A stretch of DNA of 64,000 bases, from NCBI RefSeq assembly GCF_023487995.1, contig NZ_JAMFKN010000001.1, positions 620,001 through 684,000 on the forward strand, read 5' to 3'. The DNA comes from Thermohalobaculum sediminis. GTDB lineage: Bacteria; Pseudomonadota; Alphaproteobacteria; Rhodobacterales; Rhodobacteraceae. The notes under the pieces are model-generated. The model did no database searches, was not told where the DNA came from, and saw nothing but the letters and a program-made list of their open reading frames with translations. Position 1 is the first letter of the stretch; the number at the start of each line of letters is the position of its first letter. Below are positions 32,533-40,357 of the stretch, in pieces. A program made the position numbers and the translations under genes.

Positions 32533-32847
32533 TCAGGCGCAGTTGCGGCAGCGCGGCGCGTGGGGGACGAGGTCGAGGCGCTCCTCGGCGATCTCCTCGC
32601 CGCAGTTGACGCAGATGCCATAGGCGCCGTCCTCGACGCGCTTGAGCGCGGCCTCGATCATGCGGATCTCGGCCATCCCGGCCTGGCCCAGCCCTTCCAG
32701 CACCTCGTCGCCCTCGCGCTCGGTGGCGCGCTCCTCGAAATCCGCGGGCGCGGGCGCGTCGAGCTGCGCCTCGACCCCGGTGACGCGGGCCGTAAGTTCG
32801 GCAAGGCGCGCCCTCAGGCGTGCTTCGTAGTGGCTGACATCCTTCAC
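32533..32847 (-). CDS. DksA/TraR-family C4 zinc-finger protein
   Basis: A 104-residue protein with an N-terminal helical hairpin (HYEARLRARLAELTARVTGVEAQL) and a C-terminal C4 zinc finger CVNCGEEI...CRNC. The finger is preceded by RMIEAALKRVEDGAYGIC, the family signature. It is shorter than DksA (~150), so closer to the small DksA-like proteins of alphaproteobacteria that bind the RNA-polymerase secondary channel. The coiled-coil tip Asp-Ala pair is not obvious. GTG 32847 was chosen because GAGGAG precedes it by 8 nt. It is convergent with the GntR gene. Confidence 0.85.
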   Translation of the reverse strand: MKDVSHYEARLRARLAELTARVTGVEAQLDAPAPADFEERATEREGDEVLEGLGQAGMAEIRMIEAALKRVEDGAYGICVNCGEEIAEERLDLVPHAPRCRNCA

Positions 32848-33041
32848 GCGGCGCTCCTCTCCCTCGCTCGGGGTGCGCGGGCGGGGCCGCGCGGCACGGT
32901 CCACAGCCTAAGCCGAACCTCGCCACCGAAGGAAGCCCCAAGCGGATGCGGCCCGCGCGGCAGGCCCCGCTTCCGCAGCCGCCACGATGGTGTAAGACTG
33001 CCCCCCGAGCCGCCCGGCGGGCGGCGGCGAGGGAGCAGGAC

Positions 33042-33794
33042 ATGACATTCTCGATCGTTGCGCGCGACCCGGCATCGGGCCATCTCGGCGTGGCCGTGGC
33101 CAGCCGCTTCTTCGCCGTGGGGGCGCTGGTGCCCCATATCCGGCCGGGCCGCGCGGCGGTGGCGACGCAGGCCTTCATCAGCCCGCTCTGGGGTATCGAG
33201 GCGGCCGACCGGCTGGCGGCGGGCGAGGCGTCGGACGCCGTGATCGCCGATCTGACCGCGCGCGATGCGGGGGCCGCGAACCGCCAGATCCACATGATCG
33301 ACGGCACGGGCCGGATCGCCGCCTTCACCGGGGGCAAATGCGTGGACTGGGCCGGGCATGGCGCGGGCGAGAACGTCTCGGTCGCGGGCAACATGCTGGC
33401 GGGGCCGCAGGTGCTCGAGGCGGTGCTGGCGGCGTGGCAGGACGCGGGCGCCCTGCCCTTCCCGGAACGCTTCATGACGGCGATGGAGGCGGGCGAGGCC
33501 GCGGGCGGCGACAAGCGCGGCACGCAGGCTGCGGCGCTGCGGATCCACCGGGGCGAGGTCTATCCCTGGATCGACCTGCGGGCCGACGACCATCCCGACC
33601 CTCTGGCCGAGCTGCGCCGCCTCTGGGACGTGGCGCATGAGCGCTTCCTGCACTTCGCCGAGAACATGCCGACGGAAGCGAACATCTCGGGCACCACCGA
33701 CCGGACGGAACTCGATGCCCGCATCCTCGCCGAGGAACGCCGCCGCGCCGCGGCCGGCATCCCGTCGCGCTCCTTCGCCACCCCCTTGATCTGA
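33042..33794 (+). CDS. DUF1028 family protein (Ntn-hydrolase-like)
   Basis: A 250-residue protein starting MTFSIVARDPASGHLGVAVAS, the standard DUF1028 start. Further family blocks are GRAAVATQAFISP, RQIHMIDGTGRIAAFTG and AGENVSVAGNMLAGP. DUF1028 proteins resemble N-terminal nucleophile hydrolases and often sit in peptide or amide degradation clusters, but no activity is firmly known. GAGGGAGCAGGAC ribosome site before ATG 33042. Stands alone here, followed by a repeat-rich gap. Confidence 0.88.
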   Translation: MTFSIVARDPASGHLGVAVASRFFAVGALVPHIRPGRAAVATQAFISPLWGIEAADRLAAGEASDAVIADLTARDAGAANRQIHMIDGTGRIAAFTGGKCVDWAGHGAGENVSVAGNMLAGPQVLEAVLAAWQDAGALPFPERFMTAMEAGEAAGGDKRGTQAAALRIHRGEVYPWIDLRADDHPDPLAELRRLWDVAHERFLHFAENMPTEANISGTTDRTELDARILAEERRRAAAGIPSRSFATPLI

Positions 33795-33835
33795 CGGAGG
33801 GGGCGGCTGCGCGCCCCGCGCGACTCGCCCCGATG

Positions 33836-33862
33836 CCCCGGCCGCCGAGACGGGGCCTCGCC
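33836..33862. repeat. REP-like palindrome, degenerate copy
   Basis: CCCCGGCCGCCGAGACGGGG followed by CCTCGCC; one arm has a mismatch compared with the copy at 33887. Confidence 0.5.
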
Positions 33863-33886
33863 AGCACCGCCCGCCCTCCGTCTCGG

Positions 33887-33910
33887 CCCCGGCCTCCGAG
33901 CCGGGGCCTC
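33887..33910. repeat. REP-like palindrome, CCTCCGAG-core subtype
   Basis: CCCCGGCCTCCGAGCCGGGG followed by CCTC. Nearly identical copy at 44168. Confidence 0.65.
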
Positions 33911-33998
33911 CCTGTCGCGCTTCACGGCGAGAACACCGTGGCGTTGCGCTGCCGCAGCCCCGAGCCGGGTTTCGCCACACCACCCGCCCCCCTCGCTG

Positions 33999-34022
33999 CC
34001 CCGGGTTCGACCCGGGGCCTCG
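33999..34022. repeat. REP-like palindrome, TTCGA-core subtype
   Basis: CCCCGGGTTCGACCCGGGG followed by CCTCG; perfect arms. The TTCGA core imitates a tRNA T-loop but no tRNA surrounds it. Confidence 0.65.
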
Positions 34023-34040
34023 TCAACATCACGCGCGGCG

Positions 34041-34065
34041 CGAGGCCTCGGCTCGGAGGCCGGGG
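34041..34065. repeat. REP-like palindrome, inverted copy
   Basis: CGAGG at the left, then CCTCGGCTCGGAGGCCGGGG: the opposite orientation to 33887, together forming an inverted pair. Confidence 0.6.
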
Positions 34066-34125
34066 AAGCGCGGCGTTGCGCACCGGGCGCGATCGGCCGG
34101 CCGCGCGCCGCGCGCAACGCCGGTG

Positions 34126-34881
34126 TCAGCCCCCCGCCGCGCGCCCCGCCGCATAGGCGTCGAGTCGCCGCCCCAGCGCGCCCACGCCGGCATGGAGCGC
34201 GACCGTCATCAGCGCCAGCACGATCAGCGCCGCGAACATGAGGTCCGTCTTGGCGCGCCCGTTCGCCAGCAGCATCAGGTACCCGAGCCCCTGCGAGGCC
34301 CCCACCCATTCCCCGATCACTGCGCCGATCGGCGCATAGACCGCCGCCAGCCGCAGCCCCGAGGCGAAGGCCGGCAGCGCCGCGGGAAGGCGCAGAAACA
34401 GCAGCGTCCGGGCGCGCCCGGCCCCCATGGTGCGGGCGAGATCGAGCAGGCCCGGGTCCGTGCGCCTCAACCCGTCGAGAAAGGCCGAGGCGACCGGGAA
34501 ATAGATGATGAGCAGCGTCATCGCGATCTTCGACCAGATCCCGTAGCCCAGCCACAGCGTGAGCAGCGGCGCGAGCGCGAAGACCGGCACCGCCTGCGTG
34601 AACACCAGCACCGGCATCACCGCGCGGGCAAGCCGGGGCGCCGCCATCAGCTGCACCGCCGTCAGCGCCCCCAGCGCCGAGCCCAGCACGATGCCCGCCA
34701 GCACCTCGGCCGCCGTCACCGTGAAATGCTGCGCCAGCAGCAGGCGCGCGTCCCACAGCGCCACGGCCACCCGCCCCGGTCCCGGCAGGATGAAGGGCGG
34801 CACGCCCGTGGCCCAGACCAGCGCTTGCCACAGCGCGATGGCGACCGCCGCGACGCCGAGGATACCCGCGACCCGGCTCAC
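34126..34881 (-). CDS. thiX: Thiamin-precursor ABC transporter permease (ThiX-like)
   Basis: A 251-residue permease of the SsuC/TauC-like BPD family, with about six hydrophobic segments (IAGVAAVAIALWQ-like start to LIVLALMTVALHAG). The EAA loop reads ARTMGAGRARTLLFLRLPAALPAFASGLR. With thiY and thiZ it would import the pyrimidine breakdown product (formylaminopyrimidine/HMP) for thiamin salvage. GTG start overlaps the ATPase stop (GTGA). It is the last gene of the TPP-riboswitch operon. Confidence 0.85.
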   Translation of the reverse strand: MSRVAGILGVAAVAIALWQALVWATGVPPFILPGPGRVAVALWDARLLLAQHFTVTAAEVLAGIVLGSALGALTAVQLMAAPRLARAVMPVLVFTQAVPVFALAPLLTLWLGYGIWSKIAMTLLIIYFPVASAFLDGLRRTDPGLLDLARTMGAGRARTLLFLRLPAALPAFASGLRLAAVYAPIGAVIGEWVGASQGLGYLMLLANGRAKTDLMFAALIVLALMTVALHAGVGALGRRLDAYAAGRAAGG

Positions 34882-35627
34882 CGCGCGGCCTCCGCCGCCA
34901 CGCCATCGGGCGCGCGCAGCGCCGCCAGAAGGGCTGCCTGCGTCTCCAGCGTCTCGCGCGCCCCCGGCTCGCGGATCGGCGGGCTCGCGGGCGCGGGGAA
35001 CGGGCGCAGGCCCGCTTCGGTCATCACATGGATCGCGTGGCCCAGCCGCGCCGCCTCGGCGGGGTCGTGGGTGACCATCAGCACCGTGCGCCCGGCCAGC
35101 ACGCGGAACGCAAGCTCCTGCATCTCGGCCCGCGTGCGCGCGTCGAGCGCCGAGAAGGGCTCGTCCAGCAGCGCCACGGGCCGGTCCTCCATCAGCGTGC
35201 GCGCGAGCGCCACGCGCTGGCGCATCCCCCCCGACAGCGCCGCCGGGCGCTTCTCGCGGTGGCCGGCGAGGCCCACCTCGCCGATAAGGCGCTCGACCCG
35301 CGCGGGATCTGCCCGCTCGCCCCTCAGCCGCGCGCCGAGGCCGATATTGCCCGCCACATCCAGCCACGGCGCCAGCAGGTCGGTCTGCCCCATCCAGGCG
35401 ATCCGCCCCGCCAGCGGCGCGCCATCCGTGGTCGTGATAGCGCCGTCGAGCCGCCCGCCCGCGTCGAGCCCGGCGATGAGGCGCAAGAGCGTCGATTTCC
35501 CCACGCCCGATGGGCCCAGCAGGCAGGTCCAGCGCCCGGCCTCCACCGCAAGGTCGATTCCGTCGATGGCATAGCCGCCGCCGAAATCGAGCCTGCCCGC
35601 GATGCGGATGCCGGGCGCGGGGGTCAC
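34878..35627 (-). CDS. thiZ: Thiamin-precursor ABC transporter ATP-binding protein (ThiZ-like)
   Basis: A 249-residue ABC ATPase with Walker A GPSGVGKSTLLRLIAG, Q-loop WMGQTDLL, signature LSGGMRQRVALAR, Walker B VALLDEPFSALD and switch VTHDPAEA. The Q-loop MGQTDLLLPW-like wording (MGQTDLLAPW) is typical of the ThiZ-type ATPase in Rhizobiales and Rhodobacterales thiamin-salvage operons. GTG start overlaps the tenA stop (GTGA). Confidence 0.87.
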   Translation of the reverse strand: MTPAPGIRIAGRLDFGGGYAIDGIDLAVEAGRWTCLLGPSGVGKSTLLRLIAGLDAGGRLDGAITTTDGAPLAGRIAWMGQTDLLAPWLDVAGNIGLGARLRGERADPARVERLIGEVGLAGHREKRPAALSGGMRQRVALARTLMEDRPVALLDEPFSALDARTRAEMQELAFRVLAGRTVLMVTHDPAEAARLGHAIHVMTEAGLRPFPAPASPPIREPGARETLETQAALLAALRAPDGVAAEAAR

Positions 35628-36310
35628 GGATGCCCCCGCAACCCCATGTCCCAGAAGCCCACTTCCAGCCGCGTCGCCGTGGCGAAGCGCCGGCACAGCG
35701 CGGGCCAGCGGGGCGAGGCCTCGGGCGCCGCGCCCAGCCGCGCGGCGGCGGCGGCGTCGATCAGCCCGCCCACCTCGGCGCAGACTGACTGATACTCCTC
35801 CCCACCATAGGTGCCGATCCAGTCGGCATAGGCGTCCGACGTGGCCTCGCGCGCCAGCCGCGCGCCGATCTCGCCATAGCCCAGCACGCAGGGCGCAAGC
35901 GCCGCCATCAGGTCGAGGAAATCGCCCGAAAGCCCCGCGTCGATCACGAAGCGGGTGTAGGCGAGGTTCTCGGGCGCCTCCTCGGCCGCGAACAGCGCAT
36001 CCTCGGTGATCCCGGCCTTGGCGCAGGTCTCGACATGCAGCCGCATCTCGTGATTGACCAGCGCATCCACGGTGGCCGCGGCGGTGCGCATCTCGGCAAG
36101 GCTGCCCGCCTTCACCACCGCCAGCGCCCAGGCGCGCGAGAAATGCACCAGGAACACGTAGTCCTGCACCAGGTAATGCATGAAGGCCGCGCGCGGCAGG
36201 GCGCCGGTGCGCAACCCCTCGACAAAGGCGTGGCGGGTGTACGCCGCCCAGTCGGGCGTGGCCTCGCGCCAGCCTGCGAAGACCCCGCTGTCGAAATCGG
36301 GGGCCGTCAT
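35624..36310 (-). CDS. tenA: Thiaminase II / aminopyrimidine aminohydrolase TenA
   Basis: A 228-residue TenA/PQQC-fold protein, all helical. It carries HAFVEGLRTGALPRAAFMHYLVQDYVFL, the N-terminal TenA signature, the active-site Cys in LAPCVLGYGEIG, and the catalytic Glu region YGGEEYQSVC. TenA hydrolyses aminomethyl-aminopyrimidine to HMP for re-use in thiamin synthesis, fitting the adjacent ThiXYZ importer. ATGA overlap with the upstream binding-protein gene. Confidence 0.93.
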   Translation of the reverse strand: MTAPDFDSGVFAGWREATPDWAAYTRHAFVEGLRTGALPRAAFMHYLVQDYVFLVHFSRAWALAVVKAGSLAEMRTAAATVDALVNHEMRLHVETCAKAGITEDALFAAEEAPENLAYTRFVIDAGLSGDFLDLMAALAPCVLGYGEIGARLAREATSDAYADWIGTYGGEEYQSVCAEVGGLIDAAAAARLGAAPEASPRWPALCRRFATATRLEVGFWDMGLRGHP

Positions 36311-37242
36311 TTCGCCCCCACGTCGATGGCGATCTCGCCGACCGGCTTGACCTCCGAAATCAGCCCGCCGTCCTTCAGGAACGCCTCGAAGCGCGCATAG
36401 CGCCCGGCGTCGAGCGCCGCGGGCCGCAGCGCGAAGCGCGGGATCGTGTCCACCCACGCCCGGCGGTTCAGCTCGTCGTCGAGTTCCGCCGCCGTGCCCC
36501 TGAAGATCTCCCACGATTCCTCGGGATTGTTGACGATGAACTGCGTCGCAAGCTCGGTCGCGGCGAGGAAGCGGGCGATCAGGTTGCTGTCCAGCCCCTC
36601 GGCGCGGGCGACGTAGATCAGCTCGTCATAGGCGGGGACGCCCTCCTCCTCGATGAAGAAGCAGCGGCCCTTCACGCCCTCGATGTCCATCTGGTTCAGC
36701 TCGAAATTGCGGTAGGCGCCGATCACCGCATCCACCTGCCCCGACATGAGCGAGGGCGAGAGAGACCAGTTGACGTTCACCAGCTCGATATCCGCCAGCG
36801 TCATGCCGTGGCGCTCGAGGATCGCGCCCAAGAGCGCCTCCTCGACGCCCCCCACGGAAAAGCCGAGCTTGCCGCCCTTCAGATCCGCAATCGACTTGAT
36901 CGGCCCGTCCGCCAGCACCAGAAGGCAGCTGAGGGGCGTCGCCACCAGCGTGCCCACGCGCACCAGCCCCAGCCCCTCATGCACCTGAAGATGGAGCTGC
37001 GGCTGATATGACACCGCCAGGTCCGCCTTGCCCGCTGCCACCAGCTTCGGCGGGTCCGAGGGGTCGGCGGGCGGGATGATCTCGACCTCCAACCCCTGCG
37101 CCGCGAAATACCCCTTCTCCTGCGCCACGATGATGGGGCCATGGTCGGGATTGATGAACCAGTCGAGGATCAGCGTCAGCTTGTCGGCCGCCGCCGCGGG
37201 CGTGGCGATCAGAAGGGCGGCGAGAAGGGCGATCAGGCGCAT
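36307..37242 (-). CDS. thiY: Pyrimidine-precursor ABC transporter binding protein (ThiY, NMT1-like)
   Basis: A 311-residue periplasmic protein, signal peptide residues 1-19 (LIALLAALLIATPAAA), mature start DKLTLILDWFINPDHGPIIVAQEKGYF, the signature of ThiY/NMT1-like proteins. GVEEALLGAILERHG and DAVIGAYRNFELNQMDIEG are further family blocks. It binds formylaminopyrimidine or a related HMP derivative. The protein is encoded downstream of thiE and immediately before tenA, so synthesis and salvage genes share one transcript. Confidence 0.93.
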   Translation of the reverse strand: MRLIALLAALLIATPAAAADKLTLILDWFINPDHGPIIVAQEKGYFAAQGLEVEIIPPADPSDPPKLVAAGKADLAVSYQPQLHLQVHEGLGLVRVGTLVATPLSCLLVLADGPIKSIADLKGGKLGFSVGGVEEALLGAILERHGMTLADIELVNVNWSLSPSLMSGQVDAVIGAYRNFELNQMDIEGVKGRCFFIEEEGVPAYDELIYVARAEGLDSNLIARFLAATELATQFIVNNPEESWEIFRGTAAELDDELNRRAWVDTIPRFALRPAALDAGRYARFEAFLKDGGLISEVKPVGEIAIDVGAK

Positions 37243-37253
37243 CGGTCACTCCG

Positions 37254-37871
37254 TCATGCGTTGGGGCGAACAGTCGGGCGGGTGGCGGCAACCCATTGCC
37301 GGGTGCGCGCCTCGGGGGCGGGGTTGAGCAGGATGTCGGTGACGACCGAGAGCACGTCGGCCCCCGCCGCCAGCACGGGGGCCGCGCGCTCGACCGTCAG
37401 CCCGCCGATGGCGACGAGCGGGATCTCCCCCACCCGGCGCTTCCAGCCAGTGACGCGGTCGAGCCCCTGCGGCGCCCATTTCATCTGCTTGAGGATCGTG
37501 GGATAGACCGGCCCAAGTGCGACGTAATCGGGCTCGAGGCTCAGCGCGCGGTCGAGTTCGGCATCGTCATGGGTCGAGACCCCCAGCCGGATGCCGGCGC
37601 GGCGGATCGCGGGCACGTCCGCCGCATCCAGATCCTCCTGCCCCAGATGCACGAAGTCGCAGCCCGTCTCGATGGCAAGCTGCCAGTAATCATTGACCAC
37701 CAGCACCGCCCCCGCGGCGCGGCACAGGTCGCGCGCCGCCACGATCTGCGCGCGCAGCGCATCCTCGGGCCGGTCCTTCACGCGCAACTGCACCAGCTTC
37801 ACCCCCTGCGGCAGCAGGCGGGGCAGCCAGGCGGCATCATCGACGATCGGGTAGAACGGATCGAGCGTCAT
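37254..37871 (-). CDS. thiE: Thiamine-phosphate synthase ThiE
   Basis: A 205-residue TIM-barrel protein. [17 protein letters not shown] (pyrophosphate/pyrimidine site), [54 protein letters not shown] and [11 protein letters not shown] match ThiE. It couples HMP-pyrophosphate with the thiazole phosphate carboxylate. ATG overlaps the thiG stop (ATGA). Slightly shorter than usual (~210-220) but all motifs are present. Confidence 0.95.
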   Translation of the reverse strand: MTLDPFYPIVDDAAWLPRLLPQGVKLVQLRVKDRPEDALRAQIVAARDLCRAAGAVLVVNDYWQLAIETGCDFVHLGQEDLDAADVPAIRRAGIRLGVSTHDDAELDRALSLEPDYVALGPVYPTILKQMKWAPQGLDRVTGWKRRVGEIPLVAIGGLTVERAAPVLAAGADVLSVVTDILLNPAPEARTRQWVAATRPTVRPNA

Positions 37872-38641
37872 CCCAGGAACGCCTTTCCCATCACCGGGGT
37901 CGAGGGGGCGGCCATGTCGCGCGGCTCCATCGGGTCGGCCTCGCAGGCCAGCCGCCCCGCCTCGACTGCGCGCGCAAACGCCCGCGCCATCGCCACCGGG
38001 TCGCCCGCCTTGGCGACCGCGGTGTTCAGCAGCACTGCGTCGAACCCCATCTCCATGGCGCGGGCGGCATGCGAGGGCAGCCCGATCCCGGCATCGATCA
38101 CCAGCGTCACATCGGGGAAATGCGCCCGCATCGTGCGCAGCCCGTAGGGGTTCACCAGCCCCTGCCCCGAGCCGATGGGCGCGCCCCAAGGCATCAGCAC
38201 CTCGCAGCCCGCATCGACCAGACGGCGCGCGGCCACGAGGTCCTCGGTCGTGTAGGGGAACACCTTGAAGCCGTCGGCGATCAGGATTCGCGCGGCCTCG
38301 ACCAGCCCGAACAGGTCGGGTTGCAGCGTGTCCTCCTCGCCGATCACCTCGAGCTTGATCCAGTCGGTGCCGAACACCTCGCGCGCCATCTGCGCGGTGG
38401 TCACCGCCTCGCGCACGCTGTGGCACCCCGCGGTGTTGGGCAGGACGCGCACGCCAAGGGCGCGGATCATCTCCCAGAACGCCTGCCCCGCCCGCGCCTC
38501 GGCCGCCTCGCGCCTCAGCGACACGGTGACGATGCCCGCGCCCGATGCCCGCACCGCCTCGGCCAGGATGGCAGGCGAGGGGTATAGCGCCGTGCCCAGC
38601 ATCAGGCGGCTTTCCACCGCGGTGCCGTAGAAGGTTGCCAT
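37868..38641 (-). CDS. thiG: Thiazole synthase ThiG
   Basis: A 257-residue TIM-barrel enzyme. The catalytic Lys lies in [17 protein letters not shown]. Other signatures are [42 protein letters not shown] and [27 protein letters not shown]. It makes the thiazole ring from deoxyxylulose phosphate, ThiS-thiocarboxylate and the glycine imine made by ThiO. It follows thiS by 3 bp. Confidence 0.96.
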   Translation of the reverse strand: MATFYGTAVESRLMLGTALYPSPAILAEAVRASGAGIVTVSLRREAAEARAGQAFWEMIRALGVRVLPNTAGCHSVREAVTTAQMAREVFGTDWIKLEVIGEEDTLQPDLFGLVEAARILIADGFKVFPYTTEDLVAARRLVDAGCEVLMPWGAPIGSGQGLVNPYGLRTMRAHFPDVTLVIDAGIGLPSHAARAMEMGFDAVLLNTAVAKAGDPVAMARAFARAVEAGRLACEADPMEPRDMAAPSTPVMGKAFLG

Positions 38642-38644
38642 GCC

Positions 38645-38842
38645 TCAGCCTCCCTGCAGGGGTGCAAGAACTTCCAGCCGGTCGCCCTCGCGCAGCGCGA
38701 CGCCCGCGCGCGCGTCGCGGGGCACGAAGTCGCCGTTCACGGCGGTCGCGACATGCGCGCCGCCATAGCCGAGCTCGGCCAGCGCCGCCTCGAGCGTCGC
38801 GGCCGCGACCGCGCGCGGCTCACCGTTGAGGATGATCGTCAT
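38645..38842 (-). CDS. thiS: Sulfur-carrier protein ThiS
   Basis: A 65-residue ubiquitin-like protein. It begins MTIILNGEPRAV, contains VATAVNGDFVPRDARAGVAL and GDRLEVLAPLQGG, and ends in the obligatory Gly-Gly that is adenylated and thiocarboxylated. The gene starts 23 bp inside the end of thiO. No thiF is present in the window, so the activating enzyme is encoded elsewhere. Confidence 0.95.
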   Translation of the reverse strand: MTIILNGEPRAVAAATLEAALAELGYGGAHVATAVNGDFVPRDARAGVALREGDRLEVLAPLQGG

Positions 38843-39863
38843 GCAGCCACTCCGATGGATGATTGGCCCCCAGCGCCACGGCGGCGGCCTCGGCGGCGAC
38901 GGAGGGCCCCAGCAGGAAGCCATGGCGGTAGAGCCCGTTGACATGCAGCCGCCCGCCCGCGCGCACCACGCGCGGCAGGTTGTCGGGGAAGGCCGGGCGG
39001 GCATCGACGCCGATCTCGAGGATCTCGGCCTCGGCGAAGGCCGGGTGCAGCGCATAGGCCGCGCCCAGCAGTTCCAGCATCGAGCGCGCGGTGATGCGGT
39101 GCCGGTCGCCGCTCTCGATCATCGTGGCGCCCAGCATGTAGACGCCCTCGCCGCGCGGGACGATGTAGATGGGCCAGCGCGGGTGCAACAGGCGCACCGG
39201 GCGAGTGAGCGCCACCTCGGGGCTGCGGATCACCAGCATCTCGCCCTTGACGCCGCGCAGGTCCGCCAGTCGGTCGGCGGCGGCGAGGCCGCGGCAGTCG
39301 ATCACCTGATCCGCGGGCGGGGCGTCGGCCATGTCGGTGCCCCAGCGGATCTCGGCGCCCGCCTCGGCCAGCCGGGTCAGCAGCGCCGCCGTCGCCTTGC
39401 GCGGGTCGAGATGGGCCTCTTCGACGAAGAACAGCCCGCGCGCGAAGCGGCCCGCGAGGTCGGGCTCGAGTTCCGCGATGCGCGCCCCGTCCACCGCCTC
39501 GTGCCCCGAGGTGCGCCGCGCGAAGCGGGCAAGCTCGCCCTGATCGCGCCCCGGCGCCACGACCAGCGTGCCCGCGCGGGTGATGCCGCTGGCATGGCGC
39601 TCCCACCAGTCGGCGGCGCGGCGGCCATGGGTAAGCACGGGTTCCTCGGCACTCTCGCGCTCGCAGAAGGGCGCGAGCATTCCGCCCGCCCACCACGAAC
39701 AGGACGCGGCTCCCGGCCCCGGCGCGCGGTCGATCACGGTCACCCGCGCGCCGCGCGCCGCGAGTTCTGTGGCGGTGCACAGCCCCGCGACGCCCGCGCC
39801 GATCACCAGCACGTGGGGCCGCCCGGCCCCGCCGCCGTCCGCGATGTCGTCCAGTCGCGCCAA
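38820..39863 (-). CDS. thiO: Glycine oxidase ThiO
   Basis: A 347-residue FAD-dependent amine oxidase. The N-terminal Rossmann motif HVLVIGAGVAGLCTATELAARG starts near residue 17. SWWAGGMLAPFCERES and the late LHVNGLYRHGFLLGP are typical of ThiO. It oxidises glycine to the imine used by ThiG. There is no ATG in a sensible position. I chose TTG 39863 because GGCGGAGG lies about 5-7 nt upstream and the distance to the FAD motif is family-like. A longer frame would run into the riboswitch. First gene of the thiamin operon. Confidence 0.88.
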   Translation of the reverse strand: MARLDDIADGGGAGRPHVLVIGAGVAGLCTATELAARGARVTVIDRAPGPGAASCSWWAGGMLAPFCERESAEEPVLTHGRRAADWWERHASGITRAGTLVVAPGRDQGELARFARRTSGHEAVDGARIAELEPDLAGRFARGLFFVEEAHLDPRKATAALLTRLAEAGAEIRWGTDMADAPPADQVIDCRGLAAADRLADLRGVKGEMLVIRSPEVALTRPVRLLHPRWPIYIVPRGEGVYMLGATMIESGDRHRITARSMLELLGAAYALHPAFAEAEILEIGVDARPAFPDNLPRVVRAGGRLHVNGLYRHGFLLGPSVAAEAAAVALGANHPSEWLHDDHPQR

Positions 39864-39930
39864 ACGCGCCTCCGCCCTGCGCGACCGGCGCGGGGGAGAC
39901 GGGCAGCGTCCTTGAGCCTGAAGGCGATAC

Positions 39931-40020
39931 CCGTTCCCTACGCCGGTCTTACCCGGATCAGGTTCGATGGGTTCGCGCGGTCCCGCGCGTCTCAGCCGAA
40001 GCACCCCAACGGTGCGCCCC
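39931..40020 (-). ncRNA. TPP riboswitch (THI element)
   Basis: On the minus strand the element runs GGGGCGCACC...GGGGTGC, then the universal CTGAGA in TTCGGCTGAGACGC, then ACCC...GAACCTGATCCGGGTAA and ACCGGCGTAGGGAACGG, the classic thi-box. It lies 68 bp before the thiO start and should lower expression of the whole thiOSGE-thiY-tenA-thiZX transcript when thiamin pyrophosphate is plentiful. Further upstream, TTGCGT-N16-GATATG on the minus strand (about 40021-40050) is a possible promoter. Confidence 0.95.
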
Positions 40021-40132
40021 GCATATCATCGCGGGGTGGTGGGACGCAAGGGCAAGCGGGGGTGGAGAAGCGTCGGGGTGGCGGGAGGGGATCGGGGCGG
40101 GTTCCCCGAGGTCGTTGGGCGAGCGGCTCCGG

Positions 40133-40157
40133 CGAGGCCCCGGCTTGGAGGCCGGGG
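40133..40157. repeat. REP-like palindrome, inverted copy
   Basis: CGAGG then CCCCGGCTTGGAGGCCGGGG. It pairs in opposite orientation with the copy at 40228. Confidence 0.65.
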
Positions 40158-40227
40158 CAGCGCGTCTTCGAGAAGTCACAGCGATTGCCGAGCCCGTGAA
40201 AGTGCGACACCCGCCGCCCCTCGCTGT

Positions 40228-40252
40228 CCCGGCCTCCAAGCCGGGGCCTCGC
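40228..40252. repeat. REP-like palindrome
   Basis: CCCGGCCTCCAAGCCGGGG followed by CCTCGC; the core CCTCCAAG is the exact complement of the core at 40133. Confidence 0.65.
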
Positions 40253-40357
40253 GATGTCAGGCGCCCCCGCCGACAAGAGGGTCCACGTTCACGCCGCCTG
40301 TGCCCGGAATGGGCCCCGTGCCCGACCCGGGACCGCCTGCTGCCACAGCACGTCCGC

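Larger units (their letters stand above)
33795..34125. other. Intergenic cluster of REP-like palindromes
   Basis: No gene is supported. Four copies of the dispersed palindrome (33836, 33887, 33999, 34041) lie between the convergent DUF1028 and thiX stops, the highest density in the window. Confidence 0.65.
40021..40357. other. Intergenic region upstream of the TPP riboswitch
   Basis: It contains two REP-like palindromes (40133, 40228) in opposite orientation, and on the minus strand the probable promoter region of the thiamin operon. No gene is supported. Confidence 0.6.

Noticed and set aside
33999-34022. GGGTTCGACCC resembling a tRNA T-arm
   Set aside because: No acceptor, D or anticodon arms surround it. 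It is a copy of the dispersed palindrome.
33795-40252. Clustered palindromes as a CRISPR array
   Set aside because: The copies vary in core and orientation, have no regular spacers and no cas genes nearby.
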